64,000 nt of DNA from Sinorhizobium sp. B11 (GCA_039725955.1 CP091033.1:1302001-1366000), one strand, 5' to 3'; positions 51,629-60,840 are shown, counted from the stretch's first letter. Notes: generated by a model from the sequence alone, not told the origin. Numbers and translations: made by a program.

Positions 51629-52702
51629 TTAGAGCGCCAGACCCGTACCCCGGTCGAAAATATGGACCTGCTCGCTGGAAATATTGGCTTCGAAACGCGC
51701 ACCGTAGCGGGCAGCATAATCCCCATCCACCACAGCGGTGACCGGCTGACCGGCGAGATCGAAGACGACATGCGTCTGGGCGCCCGTCGGCTCGACCAGC
51801 AAGGTCTGCCCGGCAAGCGCATTTCCGTCCCTGCCGCCGGGTGTCAAATGTTCAGGACGAAGGCCGACGGTCACTGCCTGGCCGGGGCGAACCTTGCGGT
51901 CAGGCGCGATACGGATCGCAGTCCCGTCCGAAAGACGTGCGGCCGGCCCGCCACCCTCACCTTCGACGACGCCTTCGATGAGGTTCATCGCCGGAGAGCC
52001 GATAAAGGCGGCGACGAAGAGATTGGCCGGCTTCTTGTAGAGTTCGAGGGGCGTGCCCTCCTGCTCGATCTTGCCCTGGTTCAGGACGACGATGCGGTCG
52101 GCAAGCGTCATCGCCTCGATCTGGTCGTGGGTAACGTAGATCGAGGTCGTCTTGACCTTCTGGTGCAGCGTCTTGATTTCCGAGCGCATCTGCACGCGCA
52201 GCTTCGCATCGAGATTGGAGAGCGGCTCATCGAACAGGAAAACGGCCGGATTGCGCACGATGGCGCGGCCCATGGCGACTCGCTGGCGCTGGCCACCGGA
52301 AAGCTGTGCAGGCTTGCGATCCATCAGTTTCGTCAGATCGAGCATGCGGGCGGCCTCGGCCACACGCTGCTCGATCTGCGGCTTGGGAAGACCTGATAGT
52401 TTCAAATTGAAGCCCATGTTTTCGGCGACCGTCATATGCGGATAGAGCGCATAGGACTGGAACACCATGGCGATGTTGCGCTCGCGCGGCGTCAGCTCAT
52501 TGACGACGGCGTCATCGATCATGATCTCGCCGTCGGTGATTTCCTCAAGGCCGGCGATCATGCGCAGCAGTGTGGATTTGCCGCAGCCGGAGGGGCCGAC
52601 GAGGGCGACGAACTGTCCATCCTCGATCGACAGCGAGATATTGTGGATCACATCGAGCGATCCATAGGCCTTGCGGATATTCTTCAGTTCGACGGACGCC
52701 AT
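51629..52702 (-). CDS. Sugar ABC transporter ATP-binding protein (MsmK/UgpC type)
   Basis: The 357-residue ATPase has Walker A GPSGCGKST (about 37-45), VFQSYALYPHM, signature LSGGQRQRVAMGRAI, Walker B FLFDEPLSNLD, VTHDQIEAMTLADR and a C-terminal TOBE domain ending SSEQVHIFDRGTGLAL. The last gene of a four-gene importer operon (binding protein, two permeases, ATPase). Confidence 0.95.
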   Translation of the reverse strand: MASVELKNIRKAYGSLDVIHNISLSIEDGQFVALVGPSGCGKSTLLRMIAGLEEITDGEIMIDDAVVNELTPRERNIAMVFQSYALYPHMTVAENMGFNLKLSGLPKPQIEQRVAEAARMLDLTKLMDRKPAQLSGGQRQRVAMGRAIVRNPAVFLFDEPLSNLDAKLRVQMRSEIKTLHQKVKTTSIYVTHDQIEAMTLADRIVVLNQGKIEQEGTPLELYKKPANLFVAAFIGSPAMNLIEGVVEGEGGGPAARLSDGTAIRIAPDRKVRPGQAVTVGLRPEHLTPGGRDGNALAGQTLLVEPTGAQTHVVFDLAGQPVTAVVDGDYAARYGARFEANISSEQVHIFDRGTGLAL

Positions 52703-52723
52703 GTGCGTGTCTCCTATGCGGGC

Positions 52724-53608
52724 TCAGGACTTCACCGCACCAGCTGTCAGGCCGGCGATGATGTGCTTCTGGGCGAGGAAAAAGACGATGATGGTCGGCA
52801 GGATGGTCAGCGTGATGAACGCCAGGATGAGATGCCAATCGGTGGCGAACTCGCCTCTATAGACCATGATGCCGAGCGGCCAGGGATAGAGGCTCTCGGA
52901 ATTGAGCATGATCAGCGGCACGATATAGCTATTCCAGCTGCCAACGAAGGAGATGATGCCGACGGTGGCGACGATCGGGCGCGAGAGCGGCAGCGATATG
53001 TGCCAGAAGAAGCGCATGTAGCCGCAACCATCGACAAAAGCCGCATCGAAGAGCTCTGACGGCAGGTTCCGGAAATAATTGCGGAAGAGCATGATACTCA
53101 TGCCGAGCCCGAAGGCCACCTGCGGCAGCACCACGCCCCAATAGGTATTGAGAAGCCCGAGATCGCGGATGCGGATGTAAAGCGGCAGGATCGCGGTGGC
53201 GGCCGGGAACATCAGCCCGATCAGGAAGTAGTTGACCAGATAGGTCGAGCCGAAGAAACGGATATGGGCAAAGCAGAAAGCGGCCATGGCGCCCAGCGTC
53301 AGCGTCAGGAAAACTGTGAGCAGGGCGATCAGCAGCGAATTGCCCATCTGCAGCCAATAGCGCTGGCTGACGATGATGTCGATGTAGTTGCTCCACTGCC
53401 ATACCGTCGGCAGACCGAAGGGATTGCCGCGAAGGTCGGACAGCGTCTTGAAGCCGCCGAGCGCGGTGCTGATCAACGGGATGACGACGAGGCCGGCAAC
53501 GATCAGCAGTGAGACATACATGTAGATCTGCGTGCCGGTACGGACCTTGCGGCCAGCGCTGTTTGCCGTGGTGGCGTCGATGGGTGGTGCGGTCGAGATA
53601 TCAGTCAT
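52724..53608 (-). CDS. Sugar ABC transporter permease (MalG/LacG type)
   Basis: The 294-residue permease has six spans and the EAA loop SELFDAAFVDGCGYMRFFWHISLPLSRP (about 184-211). It overlaps the other permease gene by eight bases and is 21 bases from the ATPase gene. Confidence 0.93.
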   Translation of the reverse strand: MTDISTAPPIDATTANSAGRKVRTGTQIYMYVSLLIVAGLVVIPLISTALGGFKTLSDLRGNPFGLPTVWQWSNYIDIIVSQRYWLQMGNSLLIALLTVFLTLTLGAMAAFCFAHIRFFGSTYLVNYFLIGLMFPAATAILPLYIRIRDLGLLNTYWGVVLPQVAFGLGMSIMLFRNYFRNLPSELFDAAFVDGCGYMRFFWHISLPLSRPIVATVGIISFVGSWNSYIVPLIMLNSESLYPWPLGIMVYRGEFATDWHLILAFITLTILPTIIVFFLAQKHIIAGLTAGAVKS

Positions 53609-54539
53609 TGCGCATGAAAATCCGCTTGTAGCTGAAGGCGAGCGTGACGCAGATCACGAACAGCACGACACCAACGGCGCTGCCGAAACCGACCTGCATG
53701 CGGGTCACCCCGAAATTGTAAAGGAAGGTCACCATGGTCTGCGTCGAGTTCGACGGACCACCGCCGGTCAGCGGCATGATCATGTCGAAGAGCTGCAGGG
53801 AGCCGACGACACCGAAGAAGACCGAGAGGCGAACCGTGGAGCCGAGTAGCGGCAAGGTTACGTGCCGGAATTTCTGCCAGCCGGTCGCACCATCGATATC
53901 GGCAGCTTCCAGCACGCTTTTGTCGATCGCCTGAAGGCCGGCAATGAAGACCATCATGTGAAAGCCGAAATACTTCCAGACGATAACGCCGAGAATGGCA
54001 TACATGGCAACGTTGCGATCGGCCAGCCAGAAGGGCGGCTCGACGCCGATCATATGCGAAATGCCCGCAACGAGGCCGAAATCGCCATCATAGACGAAGC
54101 GCCAGATCATGCCGGCGGCAACGTCGGCGAGAACATAGGGCAGGAAGAAGATCAGCCGGAAGAAGAGCGCGCCCTTGATCTTGCTGGAAACCATTGTCGC
54201 AAGCCATAGCGCCAGCGGAATCTGCACACAGAGCGAGATAAGGACGATCAGGCCATTATTGACGAGCGCCTGGGTGAAGGCACCGTTGCGGAAGATGAGC
54301 TGGTAGTTACGGAAACCTACCCATTGCGTCGGGTTGCCGTAGCCGTTCCAGTTGTAGAAGGAATACCAGGCGGCTTCGCCCATCGGCACGATGACGAGCA
54401 GGGTGAAAAGCATCAATGCGGGCGGCAGGAAAAGGATCAGTACCGGCCATTTGCTGTGAGCCAGCGAACGCTTGTGCCGGCGCGGCGCAACTTTGGCGCT
54501 CGTCCCTGCCACATTTGCTGACATGAAAGTATCACTCAT
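53601..54539 (-). CDS. Sugar ABC transporter permease (MalF/LacF type)
   Basis: The 312-residue permease has a charged N-terminal tail (about 1-30), six spans beginning VLILFLPPALMLFTLLVIVP and the EAA loop KSVLEAADIDGATGWQKFRHVTLPLL (about 207-232). ATG 54539 was preferred; ATG 54524 is a close alternative. An SBP-permease stem-loop separates it from the binding-protein gene. Confidence 0.92.
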   Translation of the reverse strand: MSDTFMSANVAGTSAKVAPRRHKRSLAHSKWPVLILFLPPALMLFTLLVIVPMGEAAWYSFYNWNGYGNPTQWVGFRNYQLIFRNGAFTQALVNNGLIVLISLCVQIPLALWLATMVSSKIKGALFFRLIFFLPYVLADVAAGMIWRFVYDGDFGLVAGISHMIGVEPPFWLADRNVAMYAILGVIVWKYFGFHMMVFIAGLQAIDKSVLEAADIDGATGWQKFRHVTLPLLGSTVRLSVFFGVVGSLQLFDMIMPLTGGGPSNSTQTMVTFLYNFGVTRMQVGFGSAVGVVLFVICVTLAFSYKRIFMRND

Positions 54540-54592
54540 TGGTCTCTAGGACTCCTCGGGCGAATTCGCGACTGCGCCGCGAGTGAGAAGAA

Positions 54593-54617
54593 GCCGGCGC
54601 TCTGCTTGAGCGCCGGC
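54593..54617 (-). repeat. GC-rich stem-loop between sugar binding-protein and permease genes
   Basis: GCCGGCGCTC (54593-54602) and GAGCGCCGGC (54608-54617) form a perfect 10-bp stem with a five-base loop, seven bases after the binding-protein stop. On the minus strand TTCTTCTC follows, so partial termination is possible. Confidence 0.65.
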
Positions 54618-54623
54618 GGATTT

Positions 54624-55922
54624 TTACTTCGCTTCGAGCGAGTAGGCGTCCTGGATCTGCTGGGCGGCGTCGGCCGGCGATGTCGAACCGGAGACAATGT
54701 CCATCGTCATGTCGTTGACGACACCGCCGACATTCGGACCGAGATCCTGATCGAGGAAGTTCTGGTGCCAGGTTTCCTGATCGAGAGCCACCGCACTGTC
54801 CTTCAGAAGCACATTCTGAACGCCATCGGCCGAGCCCTTGGCGACAGGAATGATGCCGGTCTTCTGGGCCAGCAGTTTCTGATTTTCCGGGTTGCCGAGG
54901 AATTTCAGGAATTCCTCGGTTTCCGGGGGCGCATTCTTGGTGACCACCCAACCGTTCAGACGGCCAAGATAGTCGGTTGCCACACCGGGAGCACCTTCAA
55001 CGACCGGGAACGGGAAGCGGCCGATATTGTCGTCCGGCTGGCCCTTGCCGCTGGTCGAGCTGGCGCGCGAGGTGTCGTTGGTGTTTTCAAAGCCGAGCAG
55101 CATCGCCGCGCGGCCATCGCCGAAGGCAGCAAGCGCGTCGTTCCAGGTGGCACCGAGATAACCATTCTGGAAGGGTTCGAGCTTGCCGAGCTCGGCAAGA
55201 TGCTCGCCGGCCTTCACGAAGGCCTCACCGGCGAAACCATCACCCTCGCCGGCCTTGGCCTTTTCGAAACCGTCGTGACCGGCTTCGCGCATGGCGAGAT
55301 AACCCCAGTAGAAATGGATCGGCCACTTGTCGCCACCGCCGCCGGCGATCGGCACGATGCCTGCGGCCTTGAGCGTCTTCACAGCGTTAAGGAAGTCACC
55401 CCAGGTCTTGATTTGGGTGGCGTCGACATTGGCCTTCTTGAACAGTTCCTTGTTGTAGAAGAAGGAGACGAGGCCGGTCTTGTAGGGCGCTGCCCAGACC
55501 TTGCCGTCGAAAGTCATGCCATCGATCGTCGCGGCGCTGGTGCCGTTGCGCCATGCGCCTCCATCGGCGTCAAGCGCGGCATCGATCGGCCGCAGCATTC
55601 CGGTCTCGGCCTGCGCCTTCAGCACGCCGCCGCCCCAGGTGTAAAAAAAGCTCGGCGCCTCGTTTGACTGCAGCAGCGTCGGCAGCTTGGCCTTGAAGGC
55701 CTGGTTTTCAAGGAACTGCAGTTCGATCTTCACGCCAGGATGGCTCGCTTCGAAGTCTTTGGCGAGCTTGTTCCACACTTCGATGGTGCCCGGAACCTGC
55801 TCCAGGTGGAGCCAGCGGATGGTCGTATCGGCGGCAGCCGTTACCGTCGATGCGCAGTAGCCGGCAACAGCAATTGCGATCGCCGACAGCATGTTCATGC
55901 GATGAGTTTTGGTGGTCAGCAC
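54624..55922 (-). CDS. Sugar ABC transporter substrate-binding protein, SBP_bac_1 family
   Basis: The 432-residue precursor has a signal peptide (SAIAIAVAGYCASTVTAAA, cleavage before DTT near residue 32) and a family 1 fold: TIRWLHLEQVPGTIEVWNKLAKDFEASHPGVKIEL, QSNEAPSFFYTWGGGV, WAAPYKTGLVSFFYNKELFKKA. The GTG start at 55922 has GGGAGGAG seven bases upstream. It is divergent from a ROK repressor; the operator-like dyad at 55945-55969 lies just before it. Probable cargo is an oligosaccharide or glycoside. Confidence 0.92.
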   Translation of the reverse strand: MLTTKTHRMNMLSAIAIAVAGYCASTVTAAADTTIRWLHLEQVPGTIEVWNKLAKDFEASHPGVKIELQFLENQAFKAKLPTLLQSNEAPSFFYTWGGGVLKAQAETGMLRPIDAALDADGGAWRNGTSAATIDGMTFDGKVWAAPYKTGLVSFFYNKELFKKANVDATQIKTWGDFLNAVKTLKAAGIVPIAGGGGDKWPIHFYWGYLAMREAGHDGFEKAKAGEGDGFAGEAFVKAGEHLAELGKLEPFQNGYLGATWNDALAAFGDGRAAMLLGFENTNDTSRASSTSGKGQPDDNIGRFPFPVVEGAPGVATDYLGRLNGWVVTKNAPPETEEFLKFLGNPENQKLLAQKTGIIPVAKGSADGVQNVLLKDSAVALDQETWHQNFLDQDLGPNVGGVVNDMTMDIVSGSTSPADAAQQIQDAYSLEAK

Positions 55923-55944
55923 GTGGCACTCCTCCCGAGGCGCT

Positions 55945-55969
55945 TTATTTCTGTATCCGGATTAAATAA
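55945..55969. promoter_or_regulatory. ROK-repressor-like operator upstream of the sugar ABC operon
   Basis: TTATTT (55945-55950) and AAATAA (55964-55969) form an inverted repeat with 13 bases between, close to the TTATTT-N11-AAATAA operators of the ROK repressors Mlc and NagC. It lies 23 bases before the GTG start, and a ROK repressor gene is divergent. Confidence 0.5.
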
Positions 55970-56151
55970 TCGCAGCCTTTGCCTCTCTGTCAATACCCTG
56001 CCTGAAAAAGCGGCAAAGGATGCGCAAAATGATGCAATTACGGAAATTTCTATTGCGCGATTGCGAAAATCAGATCTACAACAAGGCGAATTTAATTTGC
56101 CTCTCGAAAAAAATCGTGGGGCCCTATGACAGTTTAGGTGCGCACGAGACG

Positions 56152-57351
56152 ATGAAGACTGCCGATCCTGAATTGATGCGTGCCATCAACCGCTTGAACG
56201 TGCTGGATACGATCCGGCGCCACGGCCCGATCTCCCGCATCCAGATCAGCGAACGCACTGAATTGTCCACGACGACAGTTTCGGCCATTACCGCCTCGCT
56301 TCTCGACGACGGGCTCATTTTGCCGATTCACGAGGGCGATATCCGCAACGAGGCGGTGCGTGGCAGGCCGCGGGTCATGCTTGAGGTCAATCCGGATGCT
56401 GCCCGCGTCGTCGGCGCCAAGATCGCAGCCAGCCGCATGATCTTCGTCGTGACCAATTTCCGCGGCGACGTGCTCTCCAAGCTCACCCTGCCGATCCGCA
56501 TTGATCGACAGCCAATTGCCGTGATTGCCGACCTCATCGAGGATGGAGTGCGACGCTGCGTCGTCGATATCGGCCTCTCGCTCGATGATATAGACAGCAT
56601 CTGCCTGGCACTTCCCGGCGTCATCGAACACCGTACCGGCCACATCCGTTCGAGCCCCATATTCCGCGAAGTCAACATTGATTTTGCTGCGGAAATGTCC
56701 GCCCGCCTGTCGACGCCGACGATCATCGAGAGCGACGCACATGCCGTAACGCTTGGCCATCACTGGTTCGGCAAGGCCCGTGATCTCGAAGACATGGTGC
56801 TGATCTCGCTGGAGCAGACGCTCGGTCTCGGCGTGCTGCACGACAATCAGCTCTTTCGCGGCGCCGGCGGCCTCAGCCACAATCTGGGCGACCTGGTTCT
56901 CGGCATGGGCCAGCAAGGCGTCGTCAGACTTTCCAGTCAGGCCGGCGAAAGTGCCATTCTCGGCGAACAGCAGGCCGATGGACGCTTTGCCGAAGCGGTG
57001 CGCCTCGGCCGCGGAATGACGCATGTGCAGGCGCTGATCCAGGCCGACGACGACCGGCTCATTGCCGCGGCCGTGCGCGCCGGCGAGGCGGTGGGGCTGA
57101 CAATCGCCAATATCGTCACGCTGTTTGCACCGCCACGCGTCATTCTCGTCGGCTCCTCGCTTGCGCTGGGTGAGCCCTTCCTCAACAGCCTGCGGGATGC
57201 CTATTCTCTGGCTATCCCACCGTCTCTCAAAGGCGTCAGCGAACTCGTCTTCGACGATTCGACCGACGATTTCTGGGCGCAGGGTGCAGCCGCTGTCGCC
57301 CTTTACGAACTCTACGAATCGCCTTGGAGCACAACAGGGCCTGCGCTTTGA
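56152..57351 (+). CDS. ROK-family transcription repressor (XylR/NagC/Mlc type)
   Basis: The 399-residue protein has an N-terminal winged helix (about 8-65: INRLNVLDTIRRHGPISRIQISERTELSTTTVSAITASLLDDGLI) and a ROK domain (about 80-390: VVGAKIAASRMIFVVTNFRGDVL, LPGVIEHRTGHI, ESDAHAVTLGHHWFG, SLEQTLGLGVL). The DxGGT kinase loop is not conserved and the CxCGxxGC zinc motif is missing, so it is a sensor rather than a kinase. ATG 56152 was chosen over upstream starts for its standard N-terminus. It likely controls the divergent importer and the two genes downstream. Confidence 0.9.
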   Translation: MKTADPELMRAINRLNVLDTIRRHGPISRIQISERTELSTTTVSAITASLLDDGLILPIHEGDIRNEAVRGRPRVMLEVNPDAARVVGAKIAASRMIFVVTNFRGDVLSKLTLPIRIDRQPIAVIADLIEDGVRRCVVDIGLSLDDIDSICLALPGVIEHRTGHIRSSPIFREVNIDFAAEMSARLSTPTIIESDAHAVTLGHHWFGKARDLEDMVLISLEQTLGLGVLHDNQLFRGAGGLSHNLGDLVLGMGQQGVVRLSSQAGESAILGEQQADGRFAEAVRLGRGMTHVQALIQADDDRLIAAAVRAGEAVGLTIANIVTLFAPPRVILVGSSLALGEPFLNSLRDAYSLAIPPSLKGVSELVFDDSTDDFWAQGAAAVALYELYESPWSTTGPAL

Positions 57352-57382
57352 CGCGCAAAAACCAGTATTTATGGAGGACATG

Positions 57383-58486
57383 ATGGAAAAAGTCGGTATC
57401 GGCATCATTGGATGCGGAAATATTTCGGGCGCCTATCTGAAGGCGATGACATCGGCATTTCCGATCCTCGAGATCCGCGGTCTGGCCGACCTCAATCGCG
57501 AACTTGCAGAGGCTAAGGCCTCGGAATTCAACCTTCAAGCCCGCACGGTCGATGAGCTTCTCGCTGATCCTAAGGTCGAGATCATCGTCAACCTGACCAT
57601 TCCGAAGGCCCATGTCGCCGTCGGGCTGCAGGCATTGGATGCTGGCAAGCACACCTATTCGGAAAAGCCGCTGGGGATTAATTTCGCGGAAGGGAAAAAA
57701 TTGGCGGATGCCGCAAAGGCCAAGGGCCTGCGCATCGGTGCGGCCCCCGACACGTTCCTTGGCGGCGGCCATCAGACTGCCCGCGCACTGATCGACGAGG
57801 GCGTGATCGGCATCCCGGTCGGCGGGACCGCGACCTTCATGTGCCCCGGCCATGAGCGCTGGCACCCGAACCCGGCCTTCTACTATGAAGTTGGCGGCGG
57901 CCCGATGCTCGACATGGGTCCCTATTACATCACCGATCTCGTCAACCTGCTCGGACCGGTCGCCAAAGTCGCCGGCTTTGCGGTGACCCCGCGCAAAGAG
58001 CGCATCATTTCCAGTGAGCCGCGCAACGGCGAGCGCATTCCGGTTCATATTCCGACGCATGTCGCCGGCGTCATGGCTTTCGCCAACGGTGCTGTCGTGC
58101 AGATCGGCATGAGCTTCGATGTCGCCGGCCACAAGCACGTGCCGCTCGAAGTCTACGGCACCGAAGGCACGCTGATCGTGCCGGACCCCAACCGCTTCGC
58201 CGGCCCGGTTGAATATCTGAAGAAGGGCGGCGAGTTTGAGGACCAGCCGGTGACCCTGCCCTATGCCGACGGCAACTATCGCTCTCTCGGTGTGGCCGAT
58301 CTCGCCCATGCGATCCGGTCGAACCGGCCGCATCGCGCAAACGGCGATCTGGCGCTGCATGTGCTCGAAGTCATGGAAGCCTTCCAGAAGGCATCCGACG
58401 CGGGCAGCACTGTAAGCCTTACCACGACAACGGAGCGCCCTGCTCCGCTTTCTCAATCCCTCGTCGACGGACTGCTCGGCAAGTAA
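57383..58486 (+). CDS. Gfo/Idh/MocA-family oxidoreductase
   Basis: The 367-residue dehydrogenase has a Rossmann N-terminus (VGIGIIGCGNISGAYLKAM, about 3-22), the family lysine motif YSEKPLGIN (about 92-100) and a C-terminal substrate domain with GGGPMLDMGPYYITDLVNLLGPV. The Lys in EKP and the downstream Asp/His/Tyr (DMGPYYITD) are typical catalytic elements. GGAGG lies five bases before ATG 57383. Together with the ThuA-like gene it probably oxidises a sugar or glycoside imported by the divergent ABC system. Confidence 0.92.
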   Translation: MEKVGIGIIGCGNISGAYLKAMTSAFPILEIRGLADLNRELAEAKASEFNLQARTVDELLADPKVEIIVNLTIPKAHVAVGLQALDAGKHTYSEKPLGINFAEGKKLADAAKAKGLRIGAAPDTFLGGGHQTARALIDEGVIGIPVGGTATFMCPGHERWHPNPAFYYEVGGGPMLDMGPYYITDLVNLLGPVAKVAGFAVTPRKERIISSEPRNGERIPVHIPTHVAGVMAFANGAVVQIGMSFDVAGHKHVPLEVYGTEGTLIVPDPNRFAGPVEYLKKGGEFEDQPVTLPYADGNYRSLGVADLAHAIRSNRPHRANGDLALHVLEVMEAFQKASDAGSTVSLTTTTERPAPLSQSLVDGLLGK

Positions 58487-58505
58487 TTTTCAGGAGGAAT
58501 ACACG

Positions 58506-59147
58506 ATGCGTGAAGCACTGATCGTCTGGGGCGGCTGGGCCGGCCACGAACCGGAACAATGCGCCGCAATCATCAAGGACATTCTCGAGGATGACGGCTT
58601 CAAGGTCTATGTGGAGCACAGCACGGAGGCCTTTGCCGATCCGTCGATCCATGATCTCAGCCTGATCGTCCCCGTTATCACCATGTCGAAGATCGAGAAG
58701 GAAGAGGTGAAGAACCTCGCTGCCGCGATCGAAAGCGGCGTCGGCATCGCGGGTTATCACGGCGGCGCCGGCGACAGCTTCCGTGAGTCGACCGACTACC
58801 AGTTCATCATCGGCGGCCAGTGGGTTGCCCATCCCGGCAACATCATCAACTACACCGTCAACATCACCCGGCCGGACGACCCGCTGATGGAGGGGATCAC
58901 TGATTTCCCCTACAATTCCGAGCAGTATTACATGCATGTCGATCCCTCGAACGAGGTGCTGGCGACGACGACCTTCACCGGCGAACATGCCTATTGGATC
59001 GACGGCGTGACGATGCCGGTCGTCTGGAAGCGCAAATACGGCAAGGGCCGCGTCTTCTATTCCTCGCTCGGCCATGTCGCCAAGGAATTCGACGTGCCGC
59101 AGATGAGGACGATCTTCCGTCGCGGCGCCAATTGGGCAGCTCGTTGA
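58506..59147 (+). CDS. ThuA-domain protein
   Basis: The 213-residue protein is a single ThuA domain (trehalose-utilisation type, glutamine-amidotransferase-like fold): ALIVWGGWAGHEPEQCAAIIKDIL, GIAGYHGGAGDSFRESTDYQFIIGGQWVAHPG, TTFTGEHAYWIDGVTMPVVW and RVFYSSLGHVAKEFD. It starts 19 bases after the oxidoreductase gene. The biochemical role of ThuA proteins is uncertain; they are often beside Gfo/Idh enzymes in sugar loci. Confidence 0.9.
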   Translation: MREALIVWGGWAGHEPEQCAAIIKDILEDDGFKVYVEHSTEAFADPSIHDLSLIVPVITMSKIEKEEVKNLAAAIESGVGIAGYHGGAGDSFRESTDYQFIIGGQWVAHPGNIINYTVNITRPDDPLMEGITDFPYNSEQYYMHVDPSNEVLATTTFTGEHAYWIDGVTMPVVWKRKYGKGRVFYSSLGHVAKEFDVPQMRTIFRRGANWAAR

Positions 59148-59160
59148 TCGCCTGATATCA

Positions 59161-59186
59161 GGGCTGCCGGCTTCTCGCCGGCGGCC
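59161..59186 (+). terminator. Hairpin after the ThuA gene
   Basis: GGGCTGCCGGC (59161-59171) pairs with GCCGGCGGCCC (59177-59186 and on to 59187) with one G-U, loop TTCTC. No T-run follows, so it is a weak terminator or mRNA-stabilising element. Confidence 0.4.
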
Positions 59187-59278
59187 CACATGAAAAGCGC
59201 ATATTTGGGCATGACACGGGTGCCAAACCCGTCGATATGCGTTACTGCTGTAGGAAGGACGAACCAGACAGCAAGACC

Positions 59279-59431
59279 ATGAGCGACAACGTTATCAAGT
59301 TTCGCAAGCCGAAGCCCCCGCCAAAAGCTCCCAATCCCCTGCTCCGCAAGCTCATGATCATCGCTGCGGTCATCGTCGTGTTTGCATTGGCCTGGATCTA
59401 TGTCCAGGTCACCGGCGTGCCGCCGCAATAA
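59279..59431 (+). CDS. Small single-span membrane protein, 50 residues
   Basis: MSDNVIKFRKPKPPPKAPNP is a basic, Pro-rich cytosolic tail, followed by one hydrophobic span (KLMIIAAVIVVFALAWIYVQV). This shape is widespread in rhizobial genomes and the protein is probably real. Function unknown. It is followed by another small gene 19 bases later. Confidence 0.65.
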   Translation: MSDNVIKFRKPKPPPKAPNPLLRKLMIIAAVIVVFALAWIYVQVTGVPPQ

Positions 59432-59450
59432 TCCAGCGAGGGATAGTCCG

Positions 59451-59780
59451 ATGAGCGTTCGCCCGCCGCAATCCTTCAGGCAGTCCTTTTCGGCCGAAGG
59501 CGGGGTGAATGTACTCGAATACGAGCTCATGTCGGAGCGCGCCAGTTCACTCGGGCGCAACGGCCTCAAAGTCGAATCGGCCCTCTCTGCCCTGAAGGCC
59601 TGGAATCCCGATCGCCACACCGCCGAGCAACGCGAAACGCTGGTCAACGACGCTTCGGACGCCGTTTGGGCGCTCTTTGTCCAACGCGAGATTTGCGGGC
59701 TGCGGAACAATAAGGATATTGTCCAGCGATACGGCATTCCCGGCGAGGTGCTGGCACGAGTTGGCGTCGTCAGGAAATAG
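59451..59780 (+). CDS. Conserved small protein, possibly DUF6665
   Basis: The 109-residue soluble protein (MSVRPPQSFRQSFSAEGGVNVLEYELMSERASSLGRNG) is mainly helical, with a conserved-looking core LMSERASSLGRNGLKVESALSAL and DASDAVWALFVQREICGLRNN. I think it belongs to DUF6665 but could not check. It is probably co-transcribed with the membrane protein upstream. It overlaps the LysR gene by 11 bases at the convergent ends. Confidence 0.65.
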   Translation: MSVRPPQSFRQSFSAEGGVNVLEYELMSERASSLGRNGLKVESALSALKAWNPDRHTAEQRETLVNDASDAVWALFVQREICGLRNNKDIVQRYGIPGEVLARVGVVRK

Positions 59781-60666
59781 CGGCTGGCGCCGGATGCGAG
59801 AGCGGGAATGCGCGCGCCTCCTTTTCCAGCCATTCGCAGAAGAGCGAGGATTTGCGGTTTCGCCTCGCCCGGCGCAGCGCCACATATTCATGGCCGCTTT
59901 CGAGAAATCCATGCGGCGCTGCCAGCCGGCCGAAGCGGATATCATCCGTCACATAGGGCCAGGGAACAACGCAGACGCCAAGCCCGGCATTAGCCGCCTC
60001 CAGCATGAAATAGAAATGCTCGTATTCGACGCGGCCACCTGCTTCCAAGACAACACCGGAGCGCGCAAGCCAGTCGCCCCAGGCACGCAGCCGGCTACGC
60101 GTGTGAAGCCGCGCAGCACCACTGAAGCGCTTACCTACGGTCTCGGCCAGCGACGGTGACAGCACGGGGCCGGTCTGCTCCGGAAAGAGCGGGATGACAT
60201 CTGCGCCGGCGGGCCAGGGCGCTGTTCCGACGCGGATCGCGACATCGAAACTGTCGCGAGCAAAATCCACCGGGCGCGAGGAGGCGGTCAAGCGCACATC
60301 GATATCGGGATACTCCGCCTGAAACCGATAAAGCCTCGGGATGAGCCAGCGCATGGTGAAAGTGCCGGGGCAGGATACATCGAGCGCGCCATCCTCGGTA
60401 TCGGCGACGGCGCGAACGGAATTATCGATCTGGTCGAAGGCAACGTTCAGCCCCGACAGCAGCGTCTTACCGGCTTCGGTCAGACGCAGCCTGTTCTTCG
60501 GACCCTCGAAGAGGGGAACGCCGAGCACGTTTTCGAGATGCTGAATCTGACGGCTGACGGCGCTATGGGTGACATTAAGCTCATCGGCAGCAAGCGTCAT
60601 GCGGCCGAGACGACCGGCGGCTTCGAAAGCACGCAGCGCATTGAGCGAGGGAATACGGCGAGCCAT
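59770..60666 (-). CDS. LysR-family transcription regulator (GcvA-like)
   Basis: The 298-residue regulator has the LysR helix-turn-helix (ARRIPSLNALRAFEAAGRLGRMTLAADELNVTHSAVSRQIQHLE, about 2-45) and an effector domain (about 90-290; LDVSCPGTFTMRWLIPRLYRFQAEYPDIDVRLTAS). GcvA-type regulators have the same SLNALRAFEAA opening. It is divergent from the methyltransferase gene; a 17-base dyad 11 bases before its start may be its own operator. Confidence 0.92.
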   Translation of the reverse strand: MARRIPSLNALRAFEAAGRLGRMTLAADELNVTHSAVSRQIQHLENVLGVPLFEGPKNRLRLTEAGKTLLSGLNVAFDQIDNSVRAVADTEDGALDVSCPGTFTMRWLIPRLYRFQAEYPDIDVRLTASSRPVDFARDSFDVAIRVGTAPWPAGADVIPLFPEQTGPVLSPSLAETVGKRFSGAARLHTRSRLRAWGDWLARSGVVLEAGGRVEYEHFYFMLEAANAGLGVCVVPWPYVTDDIRFGRLAAPHGFLESGHEYVALRRARRNRKSSLFCEWLEKEARAFPLSHPAPAAIS

Positions 60667-60676
60667 GTGCGTTTTC

Positions 60677-60693
60677 CGAACAATATCTGTTCG
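60677..60693. promoter_or_regulatory. Dyad upstream of the LysR gene
   Basis: CGAACA (60677-60682) and TGTTCG (60688-60693) form a perfect six-base inverted repeat with five bases between, located 11 bases before the LysR start. It contains a T-N11-A-type element and is a candidate autoregulatory site. Confidence 0.4.
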
Positions 60694-60840
60694 ATCATAT
60701 CGGTTTTCACACGGAATTCCATGGTGTTTATTATGGTTCGCGAACTATCGAATGCCTTTTCAGGAACAAAGGATGCTGGACTGCAACGCGTGCCGGCAAT
60801 GGCGAAGCTTTGCTTTTGAAGCAATTTATGGAGAGTGATC

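Noticed and set aside
56134..57408. Antisense open frame of 424 codons opposite the ROK repressor, and a similar one at 57236-58456
   Set aside because: Both mirror strongly supported genes and have no ribosome sites.
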